A DNA stretch of 64,000 nt from Hahella sp. CCB-MM4 (GCF_002260525.1 NZ_MRYI01000021.1:1-64000); one strand, 5' to 3'; counted from the stretch's first letter, positions 38,781 to 48,584 are shown. Notes: generated by a model from the letters alone, not told the origin. Made by a program: numbers and translations.

Positions 38781-40122
38781 CCCTATCACGCTACATCAGT
38801 TTTGTAAGGCTTTCTGGGAACTGGAGAGTCGCCACAATTTACTGGATCTCAAAGTCGGCGATGTTTATATCTGGCAGGCGGTACGCATGAACGCGTATTA
38901 CTTGATTGCACAGAAAAAAAACGTTCTTGAGCAACCTCACTCTACTCCATTGAAAACCAGCTTCAACCATAAACTCAAGAGGCTTTTGAGGAAGATTTCT
39001 AAAATTGTTAGAGACCCCATTTTTAATAAGGTGCGGATGATTGATAACAAAAATGCCGCCACCTGTATCGTCGAACACCCCCGGACAAAGCACTACAAAA
39101 ATACAGTTTGCGACATATATACAGAGAGCCTGCTTGAAGATCGAGAACTCTCCTCCAACTTGCTGTTATTGGACAATAACACCAACCAAAAATCCCAAAA
39201 GACTTACCACCCCTGCAGGAGAGATCTTGGCTTTACTGATGCGATATCAGATGCTCTGGGAACTGTGATATCAATAGCTCTAAGTTTTTCGTCAAATGCG
39301 ATAAAACTACGTAAACTTCAGGAAGCCATCATTAAAGAGTTTCAGATCAATGCACTCCCGAAAAACTATCTTTTAACACACTACAGCAAGTTTGTTGTAA
39401 GAAGATTTCTGATAAAAACGGTTTTCAGAATTTATCAAATCAAGACTTTATATATAGTTGTCTCCTATCAGCACGCCGCCATTATTTCTGCTGCGAAAAA
39501 GCTAGGCATTAAAGTTATAGAGTTACAGCATGGCACATTCTCAAAGTATCATTTAGGTTATAGCTTCCCTAACTTACAAACCACACTGCATTATTTCCCC
39601 GACTATTTCGGTTGCTGGAGCGAATTCTGGCGGCAGCAATTTACAAGGCTGGCGTCCCCTGCATCAAGCTATGTCCATGGGTTTCCCTATTTATATGATT
39701 CTTTGGCGAAATATAAGAACGTACAAAAGATTCCCATGACTATCGCCGTCGCTTCCCAAGGCGTGCTGGGTAACCGCCTGGCTTCAGTACTGATGAGTCA
39801 CGCCTATCGACTCAGGAAATTTAAAATCACCTACAAGTTACATCCTGGGGAATATGGTAGATGGAAGGAATATGAGGCCTTCAAGAATATATCCCTTCCT
39901 GACAACATCACTGTTGTCGAAGATTGTGACCTATACACACTCCTAGCAGAATCTGAATTTATAATCGGCGTCTTCTCTACCGCAATCTTTGAAGGACTGG
40001 AACTTGGAGCAAAGCCGGTGCTGGTAGACTTGCCAGGAATTGAATATATGGAAGACTTACTGGTCACTGGCAACGCATTACAGTTTAATCAATTTTTAGA
40101 CGAGTACGGAACCAATGCCTGA
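38764..40122 (+). CDS. Putative GT-B glycosyltransferase, candidate nonulosonate transferase
   Basis: 452 residues; not a family I can name with certainty. The C-terminal half has KVIELQHGTFSKYHLGY (about residue 252), YKLHPGEYGRW (about 358) and GVFSTAIFEGLELGAKPVLV (about 403). The His-Pro and Ser-Thr pairs at such positions recall the HP and S(S/T) motifs of bacterial sialyl- and polysialyltransferases and of CDP-glycerol-type capsule enzymes. The N-terminal 200 residues look unique. Placed in the same run as CMP-nonulosonate genes, it is the best candidate to use that donor. It overlaps both neighbours. Confidence 0.6.
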   Translation: MTAKNSPITLHQFCKAFWELESRHNLLDLKVGDVYIWQAVRMNAYYLIAQKKNVLEQPHSTPLKTSFNHKLKRLLRKISKIVRDPIFNKVRMIDNKNAATCIVEHPRTKHYKNTVCDIYTESLLEDRELSSNLLLLDNNTNQKSQKTYHPCRRDLGFTDAISDALGTVISIALSFSSNAIKLRKLQEAIIKEFQINALPKNYLLTHYSKFVVRRFLIKTVFRIYQIKTLYIVVSYQHAAIISAAKKLGIKVIELQHGTFSKYHLGYSFPNLQTTLHYFPDYFGCWSEFWRQQFTRLASPASSYVHGFPYLYDSLAKYKNVQKIPMTIAVASQGVLGNRLASVLMSHAYRLRKFKITYKLHPGEYGRWKEYEAFKNISLPDNITVVEDCDLYTLLAESEFIIGVFSTAIFEGLELGAKPVLVDLPGIEYMEDLLVTGNALQFNQFLDEYGTNA

Positions 40123-41008
40123 CACTCCTTTAGTTTCTGTCTATATTGCCACTCACAACAGGGCCGACCTACTCTCCAGAGCAATAGATTCGGTATTGAA
40201 TCAATCCTATAAGAATATTGAAATTATTGTTGTTGATGATGGCTCAATTGATCAAACACCACAGAGACTAGAGCAACTGTCAATCAAGATCGACAACCTG
40301 AAACACTTCAGATTTGAGGAAGCACGGGGCGCTTGTGCCGCAAGAAATCTCGCAATTCAGGAAGCAAGCGGACAATTTGTTACTGGGCTCGATGATGATG
40401 ATGAGTTTTTGCCCAACAGAATTGAGGAGTTTGTCCGGAATTATTCACCAGAATACAGCTTTATATGCTCAACTCACTACTCCAGAATTGATCATCAGCT
40501 AGTGCCCTCTCCCCTACAAAAAAGAGAAGTCTCGCTTTCGGACTTTAAGAAAAAAAACTACTGCCAAAATTTATTTGCCGAGAGGAGCAGAGTACTTTCA
40601 ATTGGAGGCTATGACACCACATTGCCTGCTTGGCAGGACTACGACTTTTCTTTCCGACTGTGCGAAAAATTTGGCGTTGCACTTAAACTGGACAACTGCT
40701 CATACATCGTAGATTGCACAGCTGCCGATCAACGAATCAGTACCAGCCCAAAGACATTGGAAGGTTATCGGATGTTCATGGAAAAGCATGGACACAAACT
40801 GACAACAGCAGAAAAAGACATGCAACTTGCTAACAGTCTATTCAACCGTCGGGTATCAACCACATTCATCGAGTGTTTTACCAAAGTTCATTACAATCCA
40901 GCACGCTACAAGCTTTTTAAGCTTTACGTTCTCACACATTATCCCCGGCTATACTATTTTCTGGTGCATACAGCGCGGCACTGGACTAACTTTACTGCCA
41001 AAAAGTAG
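40115..41008 (+). CDS. Glycosyltransferase family 2
   Basis: 297 residues. The GT-A nucleotide-sugar fold is clear: VSVYIATHNRADLLSRAIDS, then IIVVDDGSIDQTPQRL and a metal-binding DDDDE (GLDDDDEFLPNRIEEF) at about residues 90-105. ACAARNLAIQEASGQFV is the usual second motif. No membrane segment. It overlaps the preceding gene by 8 bases and ends the plus-strand half of the island; the next gene converges on it. Donor and acceptor unknown. Confidence 0.9.
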   Translation: MPDTPLVSVYIATHNRADLLSRAIDSVLNQSYKNIEIIVVDDGSIDQTPQRLEQLSIKIDNLKHFRFEEARGACAARNLAIQEASGQFVTGLDDDDEFLPNRIEEFVRNYSPEYSFICSTHYSRIDHQLVPSPLQKREVSLSDFKKKNYCQNLFAERSRVLSIGGYDTTLPAWQDYDFSFRLCEKFGVALKLDNCSYIVDCTAADQRISTSPKTLEGYRMFMEKHGHKLTTAEKDMQLANSLFNRRVSTTFIECFTKVHYNPARYKLFKLYVLTHYPRLYYFLVHTARHWTNFTAKK

Positions 41009-41049
41009 TAACTTGTATGAGAATAGTATTCAGCACTCTAACCAAAGAG

Positions 41050-42033
41050 TTAGACCTTCATCAAACTCCGGTTGTAAACATCGAGCAGCCTGCTCGCGAC
41101 TGACAAAGAATCCAACTTAAGACTGACCAATCGCTCACGACCGGATGTTCTATCGAAATTTTCTGCAAACGCCAACGCTTTCTCCAATGCGGAGGCCACA
41201 TCCTCAGCGTCTTGCCTCACGACAAAACAACCTTGAATATCCTCAAGTAGCCAGCTGACATCACCGACATCTGTCGCAACGATGGGGCATCTACAGGCCA
41301 TAGCTTCTTTGACAACATTCGGAGATCCTTCATATAAGGATGTCAGCAACATGACATCAGCGGCGCAATACCACTGAGCAAGCTCCGATTGGGACAAATT
41401 ATATATAGGTATCAGGGCAACCGATCTATCGCCCAGCTTTTGCAATGACTTTTGTGCTAACAGATAATTTTTTTCCGGCCTTGAAGGATCCGAAGGGAAA
41501 AGTATGACCTTTTGATGAGGAGATAAATCCAGTCTCTTCCTCGCTATGCTTTTACCAATACACTCAAAACGATCAAAGTTAACACCATTAGGAATTACAG
41601 AGCCTTTCACCTTATCAGGCAGCATTGCCAGCATGTCTTCGGACTTAACAATGACCTCACGGCTGAAAATTAAGGCGACTATACGGCTGATCGCTCTCAC
41701 AACGATTCCAACGGCAGACAAACGACCGTCAGCCTTCCTTTTTCCATACAAGTCAGTTCCCATCAAAGAAAGAACCAAAACGCTTCTCCGTCCACAACCG
41801 AGCCCTGCAATCAGGCCTGAAAGACCATAATGGGCATGAACGACATCAAAATATTCTTTCGAAATCTTCCTTCTCAGATGTACCACAGACTTCAAATAAT
41901 CCGCCACTCCTCCTCCGTCTATGGTGTAGTATTGAACGTTAACTCCCTGGCTCTCTAACGACTCACCCTGAGCAAGGATCAGTGGCGAAGGCATGCCTTT
42001 GCTTCGAGACCGACTCACAAAAAGTACATTCAT
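41050..42033 (-). CDS. Glycosyltransferase family 4
   Basis: 327 residues, GT-B fold. The N-terminal FVSRSRSKGMPSPLILAQGE and VVHAHYGLSGLIAG are donor-side loops, VIPNGVNFDRF is the family hallmark, and the C-terminal TSLYEGSPNVVKEAMACRCP holds the E-x7-E motif. It begins with an ATG overlapping the TGA of the amidotransferase gene (ATGA), so the two are co-translated. It is the last gene of the minus-strand half of the island. Confidence 0.92.
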   Translation of the reverse strand: MNVLFVSRSRSKGMPSPLILAQGESLESQGVNVQYYTIDGGGVADYLKSVVHLRRKISKEYFDVVHAHYGLSGLIAGLGCGRRSVLVLSLMGTDLYGKRKADGRLSAVGIVVRAISRIVALIFSREVIVKSEDMLAMLPDKVKGSVIPNGVNFDRFECIGKSIARKRLDLSPHQKVILFPSDPSRPEKNYLLAQKSLQKLGDRSVALIPIYNLSQSELAQWYCAADVMLLTSLYEGSPNVVKEAMACRCPIVATDVGDVSWLLEDIQGCFVVRQDAEDVASALEKALAFAENFDRTSGRERLVSLKLDSLSVASRLLDVYNRSLMKV

Positions 42034-43994
42034 ACAAAAACCGAGCTATCGAGCGTTACAAACCTTTCTCGTGATGTAACCAGATTCATCTGATACTCCC
42101 AGTTCCTTATGGAAACCAAGAGCCATATCCTCATCGCATGGTCCACTTGGCCACTTTGGTGCTCCTTCCAGATTTGTTGGATGAACTCTCGCCGGATAAA
42201 TCTCTCAACCAGCCCTGAATCATCGAACAATTTACTGTATGCCCACTCCCGCAATTCACCTCTCAGCCATTTTGCCAGAGGAATTGAAAACCCCGTTTTT
42301 TGCTTTGAAAAATACAGTTCAGGCGCTTTTTCCCTAACATAGTTCCTTAACGGCAGCTTGGTTGTCCCATCCTTGACCTTGTCACTGACCTGCAGCCCAT
42401 TAACATACTCAACCAGTCGATGATCCAACAGTGGCGCCCGACACTCGAGCGAGCTTGCCATAGATGCGATATCCACTTTAGTCAAAATGTCATCAGGCAA
42501 GTACATACATTGGTCTATTTCAGGCCAACGGGAATCCCTCGGCCCAGTACAAGCCTCATGGTATCTATGGTGAATAGATTCCGAATGGAACCCCCCCTTG
42601 GACAACCGCTCAGAGAATCCAGGCATAAAGGCCTTATTTTGCCAAAACTCATGAAACATATGGCTCCTGTTATTTCCCTTTGTTTCGAGCCTCCCAGCAC
42701 TTGCAACAAAGTCAATGCCGCGCTTTAAGTTTGCCCCACAGGGTAAAGTTTTGACCAAATTGGCAATAGCACATCTAATCCCATAGGGTACCGTGCCCAG
42801 AGCGGCATAGTATCGCTCTAATCCGTAGCGGTTGTATCCAAAAAAGACCTCATCCCCTCCATCTCCGGAAAGAGCCACCTTCACATCCTCCCGAGCGGCC
42901 TTGGCGACCAAGTACGTTGGAACAAAGGAATAGTCCGCAAATGGCTGCCCATAATGTCTTGCCAACTTCTCTGATAGCTCGCCTAACCTTGCATCAACCT
43001 GAATGTCCCGGTGACGACTTCCTATAACCTTGGAAGTATTGCTGGCGATCAAGGATTCATCCTCTAGACCGATATAGGCATTGTTGGAAATAGTATAGGT
43101 TCTAACAGGCTCTCGGGATAAAGATGCGGCACTCAAGGCCACCGTAGTGGAGTCCACTCCGCCGGACAAAAACACACCAGACTCAACGTCAGCGATCAGC
43201 CTCGATTTAACAGCATTATTTAGCAAATCACTGAACTCTTCCGAGTCAAACGATCTCTGTGCCCCCATTTGAGGATGCCAATATCTGCTTACTTCAATGC
43301 TATCAAAAGTCTTAGAAACTCTAGCTGTATGTCCTGCCGGCAATGAATAGCAGTTCTTGTAAATAGTTAAAGGCGATGGAACATATCCGTGTCTCAGGTA
43401 TTCGCCCATAGCCAAGTCATCTACAATGGGTGAAAATGATGACAGGTGCCAAAATGCGTGCAACTCGCTCGCAAATGCCAAACAGTCTTCGCCAACATAA
43501 TAATATAGCGGCTTTTCTCCAAATCGATCCCTAGCGAGAAACAGCGTATCGCGCTTTACATCATAAATTGCAAAAGCGAACATACCGTTCAGCTTGTGAA
43601 CCATGTCTTCAGCGAACTCCTCCCATAGGTGAACCAGGACCTCTGTATCACCATGGTTTCGAAGAACATGTCCTTTCCCAGTCAGGAAGTTTGCAAGCTC
43701 CTTATAATTATAGATTTCACCGTTGAAAGTTACCCAAACAGTCCCGTCCTCATTACTCAGAGGCTGCCGGCTTCCTTGCAAATCGATAATGCTGAGACGC
43801 CGATGTCCCAGATAGGCTTTATACGGCTGCTCACACTGAGCCCGACTTAGTACCCCCCCACTTCCAGAGCCGGGATTAAAAGCTGCAACACCGGCATCGT
43901 CGGGGCCTCTATGCTCCAGAGACTCGACCATGCGTAGAACTTCAGTCGCCCTGTTAGCAGGCGAACTACCGTATATCCCGGCAATACCACACAT
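42030..43994 (-). CDS. Glutamine-hydrolysing asparagine-synthetase-like amidotransferase (AsnB family)
   Basis: 654 residues. The nucleophile Cys2 is exposed by removal of Met1 (MCGIAGIYG), and SLEHRGPDDAG and LGHRRLSIIDL belong to the class II glutaminase domain. The synthetase half has the PP-loop SGVFLSGGVDSTTVALSAA (about residue 250) and VALSGDGGDEVFFGYNRY. In polysaccharide clusters such proteins amidate sugars, for example a uronic acid carboxyl, rather than making asparagine; that is the likelier role here. It overlaps the GT4 gene and follows DUF354 after 117 bases. Confidence 0.9.
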   Translation of the reverse strand: MCGIAGIYGSSPANRATEVLRMVESLEHRGPDDAGVAAFNPGSGSGGVLSRAQCEQPYKAYLGHRRLSIIDLQGSRQPLSNEDGTVWVTFNGEIYNYKELANFLTGKGHVLRNHGDTEVLVHLWEEFAEDMVHKLNGMFAFAIYDVKRDTLFLARDRFGEKPLYYYVGEDCLAFASELHAFWHLSSFSPIVDDLAMGEYLRHGYVPSPLTIYKNCYSLPAGHTARVSKTFDSIEVSRYWHPQMGAQRSFDSEEFSDLLNNAVKSRLIADVESGVFLSGGVDSTTVALSAASLSREPVRTYTISNNAYIGLEDESLIASNTSKVIGSRHRDIQVDARLGELSEKLARHYGQPFADYSFVPTYLVAKAAREDVKVALSGDGGDEVFFGYNRYGLERYYAALGTVPYGIRCAIANLVKTLPCGANLKRGIDFVASAGRLETKGNNRSHMFHEFWQNKAFMPGFSERLSKGGFHSESIHHRYHEACTGPRDSRWPEIDQCMYLPDDILTKVDIASMASSLECRAPLLDHRLVEYVNGLQVSDKVKDGTTKLPLRNYVREKAPELYFSKQKTGFSIPLAKWLRGELREWAYSKLFDDSGLVERFIRREFIQQIWKEHQSGQVDHAMRIWLLVSIRNWEYQMNLVTSRERFVTLDSSVFV

Positions 43995-44111
43995 TAAAAC
44001 ACCTCTATAGAACGTTCTGACTGAAACCGGAGCGATTCACTTCTTTGATACTAGGACATAAAAAAAAGGAAGGGGCGTATTCCAGCCATATATGAAGGCA
44101 CGTCGTAGCAC

Positions 44112-45152
44112 TTACTTTTTCGAGTTGGAAGAAACCACTTCTTCTATTTTTGAGATGACAAACTTTGGCATATCAACCATTCCCGACAACATCTCTTCAG
44201 CTCTAGCGCGAAACTCTTTTTCCGGAACCCCTAACACATCACGCACTGCCGAAAGAAGCTCATTTTTGTTGAGTGAACGAACGTTGTTTACCAACTTATA
44301 TCTAGTCTCCTGTTCATCTGTGTATCCACGCCCTGTTTCTGCACAGTACACTGACGGCACCCCCAAGACTGCAGCCTCTGAAGCCATCGTTGCGCTTTCT
44401 CCAACATACAACCGACAGAAAGCCAACAAGTGGTGAATATCTTGAAAGTGTCCGCGGTACCGGTACTTTTCATACCTAGAAGGAAGTGGTGCCTCCGATG
44501 TAATTATGACGTTATTATCCTTCAGTTCCTCCAGCAGGGCATCCAACAGATCGGTATTCCAACCTTTTTCTCCAATATCGTGATTAGCTTGCCAGGAAAC
44601 CATTCTGATCAAGACATTAGGTACATCTCTTTTCAGCCCGCAGGCTAGCGCTATGTCCAGGTTAGGCTCAAAATAAGGTCTTTGGAGGTAGGATAATTCA
44701 TGGTATCCCGGGTAACGATCACCTTTCCCCTTGGGCAACCACCCTTGATAGCACCTGGGAACATATATTTTAGTTGCAAACGGATAGGTAATCCTGTTTT
44801 GAAGTGATGCATTTTCAGTGTCATAGAACACTATTGATGGAGTACCACTAAGAACCCCCGTATGCGTAATGAAGGTACCACCTATGGCAATCATGACATC
44901 AGGACGGTACCTACGCACCACTTTGTATAAACGCCAGTCTCTGAATATTAGTTCCTTCAAAAGCCCGAAAAGGCCAGTCTGTGCTTTTGACAGCATCAGA
45001 TGCTTTTCTCCGAAGGAATCCAGCAGCTCAAGAGTACAATCCTTGTCTCTGCTTGTAACAACAACATCATCTCCCCTCTCTCGTAGGGACGTTATGATGT
45101 TCTTAAAAAAGTGAGCATGTGCTGGGTGGTTTACATCAACAAGAACTCTCAA
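44112..45152 (-). CDS. DUF354 family protein (GT-B-like)
   Basis: 346 residues. The start VLVDVNHPAHAHFFKNIITS and the DVMIAIGGTFITHTGVLSGT and FYDTENASLQNRITYPFATK segments are characteristic of DUF354, a family with a GT-B-like fold found in archaeal and bacterial glycan clusters. The only sensible start is a TTG at 45152, three bases after the stop of the GT2 gene, with AAAGG about 11 bases before. The reaction is unknown. It probably acts on a nucleotide sugar or lipid-linked intermediate of this locus. Confidence 0.8.
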   Translation of the reverse strand: MRVLVDVNHPAHAHFFKNIITSLRERGDDVVVTSRDKDCTLELLDSFGEKHLMLSKAQTGLFGLLKELIFRDWRLYKVVRRYRPDVMIAIGGTFITHTGVLSGTPSIVFYDTENASLQNRITYPFATKIYVPRCYQGWLPKGKGDRYPGYHELSYLQRPYFEPNLDIALACGLKRDVPNVLIRMVSWQANHDIGEKGWNTDLLDALLEELKDNNVIITSEAPLPSRYEKYRYRGHFQDIHHLLAFCRLYVGESATMASEAAVLGVPSVYCAETGRGYTDEQETRYKLVNNVRSLNKNELLSAVRDVLGVPEKEFRARAEEMLSGMVDMPKFVISKIEEVVSSNSKK

Positions 45153-45155
45153 GGG

Positions 45156-46037
45156 TTAACTACCTTTGGTATTTTTACCTTCCGAGTACAAGAGCAAGGT
45201 TACCTGTTCAGATACAAGCCCAATCAGAAAAACCAATACAGAGGTTATTAACAGCAGTGCACTCATATTAGTGAACCTGTTAAACATCATATAGGTATAA
45301 AGGTAGTACCCCACCCCCACACTGAAGAAGAAGAAACTGATGGGAGTAAACATCTTTAATGGTGAGTACAGAGTCCCTATCTTAAAAATGATGAGCAGGA
45401 ATCTGATCCCGTCCCGGAGAAGATTTATATGACTCTTGCCAACTCTTTTTTCTACTTTCATAGGCAAGTAGTAAACTGAATAACCAGATCTGAAGAAAGC
45501 CATAGTGGACGTTGTCGGGTAGGAAAAACCGTTAGGCAATAAATAAATAAATTCTCGGAATTTATCTGCCCTTACAGCCCTAAAGCCTGAGGTAAGATCT
45601 TCAATTTTATGTCCAACCATCCAAGAAGCTAGAGCATTATATAAAGAGTTTCCTGCCAAACGACCAAGACTTGCCTGCGACTCACTCCCTCGACTACCTA
45701 CTACAAGATCATAGCCTGCAGAAATTTTTTCAAGCATCGAAGGTATATAGTCAGGGTTATGCTGGCCATCAGCATCAAGAAAAACAAATATTTCTCCCGT
45801 AGCATTCCGTGCCCCCGTTTTAATTGCACTTCCATTACCCTGACTGTATGGGTGAGAAATAACCCTTACCTTATCGAATCTTTTACAAACTTCCACTGTA
45901 TCATCAGTAGAACCATCGTCCACGACGATGATTTCTGACACGTCTTCTATAGCTACTAACCTCGGAAGCAACCCAGTTAAACCCGCGGCCTCATTTTTTG
46001 CGGGAATAATACAACTGACACTTTTATTCGATTCCAT
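45156..46037 (-). CDS. Polyprenyl-phosphate-type glycosyltransferase family 2 with two C-terminal membrane helices
   Basis: 293 residues from the ATG at 46037, preceded by AAGAAG; a TTG six bases earlier is less likely. The GT-A domain shows VSCIIPAKNEAAGLTGLLPR, IIVVDDGSTDDTVEV and the metal-binding LDADGQHNPDYIP. The last 70 residues carry two transmembrane helices (FTPISFFFFSVGVGYYLYTY and LLLITSVLVFLIGLVSE), the layout of DPM1/ArnC/GtrB-type enzymes that make undecaprenyl-phosphate sugars. This would feed the GT-C-like protein encoded two genes upstream. Confidence 0.88.
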   Translation of the reverse strand: MESNKSVSCIIPAKNEAAGLTGLLPRLVAIEDVSEIIVVDDGSTDDTVEVCKRFDKVRVISHPYSQGNGSAIKTGARNATGEIFVFLDADGQHNPDYIPSMLEKISAGYDLVVGSRGSESQASLGRLAGNSLYNALASWMVGHKIEDLTSGFRAVRADKFREFIYLLPNGFSYPTTSTMAFFRSGYSVYYLPMKVEKRVGKSHINLLRDGIRFLLIIFKIGTLYSPLKMFTPISFFFFSVGVGYYLYTYMMFNRFTNMSALLLITSVLVFLIGLVSEQVTLLLYSEGKNTKGS

Positions 46038-46185
46038 TAACAATCTTCTTTTATGAATGGTTTCCAGGGAAGCTTACCGTATCCAGAACTAAATCAAGTA
46101 AAAAACGCAGATAGCTCAGTACGACAGACAGAGGCCTCTATTCATAGCCAAGAGTACCCAGCAAGTCAAATAGTGACTAATTGTG

Positions 46186-46629
46186 TCACTTACATGAAAC
46201 CGGCAAAAATACAGAATCTATCGATGTATTAGCATCAGCCAGAACTCCGGCATTGCCGCATTGCCAGGTTACCCCACCATCAGTAGATGCGAAGGCAATC
46301 GTACCATTGGCAATTGATGCATTGACCCCACCGGGTTTAAAAGTTGCCTGAATGACAACTGTTGCTCCCGCAGGAATTAACGTCATGGCTCCGACATACT
46401 TACCGTTAGTTATAGCGTTTACGTCAGCCAAAACAGGAAATGCCCCTGTTGACTGATAGGTTTCTGCTACAACAGTCCTGATTCCTCCAAGCAATTCCAA
46501 AGCTTCACTTACCTGTGACCTGGCCAGATAACTCTGATAGGCTGGTATTGCTATCGAAGCCAAAATTCCAATGATCGCCACCACGATCATCAGTTCAATG
46601 AGAGTAAACCCCTTCTCCAATTTAGCCAT
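46186..46629 (-). CDS. Type IV pilin, second copy
   Basis: 147 residues from the ATG at 46629, which has GGGGGAAG before it. The class III leader is MAKLEKG with cleavage before Phe8, then [18 protein letters not shown] with Glu5 of the mature protein. The C-terminal disulfide loop lies between TWQCG and the final SCK. It resembles the pilA product throughout, including the (G)GxTW(D/Q)CG and LPxSCK ends, and so is either a paralogous major pilin or a minor pilin. It sits downstream of the GT-C/TPR gene and upstream of the GT2 gene. Confidence 0.92.
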   Translation of the reverse strand: MAKLEKGFTLIELMIVVAIIGILASIAIPAYQSYLARSQVSEALELLGGIRTVVAETYQSTGAFPVLADVNAITNGKYVGAMTLIPAGATVVIQATFKPGGVNASIANGTIAFASTDGGVTWQCGNAGVLADANTSIDSVFLPVSCK

Positions 46630-46666
46630 TTCTTCCCCCGAAACTTTAACCACTTAATAAAACAAA

Positions 46667-46681
46667 TCAAAATTCGGGCCA
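46667..46681 (-). promoter_or_regulatory. Weak sigma-54-like site upstream of the second pilin
   Basis: On the minus strand TGGCCC-GAATT-TTGA keeps the -24 GG and the correct spacing, but the -12 GC is GA. It lies 38 bases before the pilin ATG, just after the preceding gene. It could be a weakened copy of the pilA promoter. Confidence 0.35.
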
Positions 46682-46685
46682 ATAT

Positions 46686-48575
46686 TTAGTTAGTCTGGAA
46701 TATCAAAGACTGAACAGTTTCCAATTCATGCGTATATTGACAATCTTGCCCTTTACTCTCACATAACACTCGGGCCTTCTCATACAGTTTCTTGGCTTCG
46801 AGAATATTGCCAGCCAAATACTTTCTCTGGCTAAGGCTCAATAAGATGTCCACTCTTTCCTTATAACTTAAGGCAACCTCCAACGCGCTAATCGCCTTAT
46901 CCGCCTCCCCCACTTTCTCGTACACTTGCGACTCAAGTATGCTCAGCTCAGCCCCCCATATCTGATAGTTGTTATTAGATTTTAGAGCATCGAGCATAAT
47001 TAGAAGCTCATCATATTGGACAACCATGCATTGCCCAGAGAGTTCCTTATTCACTAATTCCTGAATAATACGGACCGTTTCCAAATAGTATTTCCCCTGG
47101 GAAAGCCTATTTTCAATGACTGATAATGATGGTTTTTCAACATCTTTCTTAGTACAACCAATTTCCAACCAAAGCAAAATCTTACTTGGATCATCGGAAA
47201 AATGTTCGTTTGTTTCCTTATAGAATCGCGCTGCTGCATCAGTCATTCCCAAATTGTTTAGATACATGCCTACATGAGCATGAGCACGATTAGATCCTTT
47301 GTTGTTGTTATAAATATAGATGGCCAGCTTCAGTGGATTATCCCACACTCGAGAGAGAAAACTGGATGTAACAGCTAGATTCCCCGCCCATACAACTGCC
47401 AGAAAAATTACAAGGTATGATGCTATAGAGTGCCCCTTTTGCCTCAAAACATAAAAGGCGTCTGTTACTAAGCACAATATAATCAATATAACACCAATAG
47501 AAGCCAAATAGTTGCGATGCTCAAAGTATAACTCTAAGGGAATAATGGTGGATTCCAGAATATGCCATATATAGAAATTCAGAATCCCAAGAGAAATAAC
47601 CGGCAGACGTTTTCTTATCAATATAGCCAGCCCAATGGATCCAATATGAAACAATAAACAAAACACCGTCTCCAACGGCTGAAACAATCCCTTTGAAACA
47701 GGGTAATTATCAAAAATGAACTTGAAGCTCTCGGCCCTTGCAAGCGATATTGATTGCAAGTAGTCGAGCAACACTCTGGTCTCTGTAAGCATTCGCTCTA
47801 CGGGACCAAAATCTCTCTGGACATATCCCTTTAAAAGATAATCAAAACCTATAACAGCAGCCATCACAACCAACAGGACAGGAAGATATATCAGGCATAA
47901 TCTGAGCCTACCAATAAGTAATGAAACAGGTTCAGTACGAAGCACGGTCATTTCCAGTGCAACAACCATCCCCAAGGACAGGATAGCGTTCTCTTTGGAA
48001 AGTATCCCCAGGACAAGAAGAAGCAAAGCAACCAATAGCTCCGCCAACAATCTTACAGTCACCTTATCGCTCCCACTCCTTCTTATATGTATGTACATAA
48101 CAAGAAACATCAGCGAGAAGAAAGCGGACAAAAGCGTCATCCTTTGAACCACATAAAAGACGGATGAAATTTGCATTGGATGAATCATCCATACAACGCT
48201 AACGACTACAGCAAGGGGAGTTGATCCATATCGGGTGTTTTTTAGAGCAGACGCAAGAAAGACATAAAGAAGAAGGGAGTTAAGAATATGAATAACGAAG
48301 TTAACTACCTTGAAATCAAATGGTATATCAGGCCAGCTTTGATGCTGAAAATAGAAAGAAGCATAAGATAACGGACGCCCTATATCCCCTAAATCGAAGT
48401 AAAAAATATCTTTAAGAGAAGTGAGCTCATTGAATGCAGGAACAGAAGACAGTCCACGAAGATTAGGGAAGTCGTCCAGTAAAAATCCCCCATACAATGC
48501 GGGATAGAAAATATAGATGGCAAAAAAGACACTAAGTAGAAGAACAGTGCAGGAAACGAACTTATTTTTTATCAT
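46686..48575 (-). CDS. GT-C-like multi-pass membrane protein with C-terminal TPR repeats, candidate pilin glycosyltransferase
   Basis: 629 residues. About ten to eleven transmembrane helices fill residues 1-420. The first periplasmic loop has GGFLLDDFPNLRG with an Asp-Asp pair at 34-35, the catalytic-type acidic motif of GT-C enzymes, and WMIHPMQISSVFYVVQRMTL resembles the His-Pro...Gln-Arg motif of TMTC-type TPR glycosyltransferases. The last 200 residues are helical repeats (AHVGMYLNNLGMTDAAARFY; GEADKAISALEVALSYKERV) of TPR type. Lying between two pilin genes, it is a good candidate for the enzyme that glycosylates pilin from a polyprenyl-linked donor. Function is inferred. Confidence 0.7.
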   Translation of the reverse strand: MIKNKFVSCTVLLLSVFFAIYIFYPALYGGFLLDDFPNLRGLSSVPAFNELTSLKDIFYFDLGDIGRPLSYASFYFQHQSWPDIPFDFKVVNFVIHILNSLLLYVFLASALKNTRYGSTPLAVVVSVVWMIHPMQISSVFYVVQRMTLLSAFFSLMFLVMYIHIRRSGSDKVTVRLLAELLVALLLLVLGILSKENAILSLGMVVALEMTVLRTEPVSLLIGRLRLCLIYLPVLLVVMAAVIGFDYLLKGYVQRDFGPVERMLTETRVLLDYLQSISLARAESFKFIFDNYPVSKGLFQPLETVFCLLFHIGSIGLAILIRKRLPVISLGILNFYIWHILESTIIPLELYFEHRNYLASIGVILIILCLVTDAFYVLRQKGHSIASYLVIFLAVVWAGNLAVTSSFLSRVWDNPLKLAIYIYNNNKGSNRAHAHVGMYLNNLGMTDAAARFYKETNEHFSDDPSKILLWLEIGCTKKDVEKPSLSVIENRLSQGKYYLETVRIIQELVNKELSGQCMVVQYDELLIMLDALKSNNNYQIWGAELSILESQVYEKVGEADKAISALEVALSYKERVDILLSLSQRKYLAGNILEAKKLYEKARVLCESKGQDCQYTHELETVQSLIFQTN

Positions 48576-48584
48576 ATTCTTACA

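Noticed and set aside
41032-41054. Hairpin TCTAAC/GTTAGA between the convergent GT2 and GT4 genes as a terminator
   Set aside because: Only six base pairs, no U-run on either strand, and it runs into the GT4 coding end.
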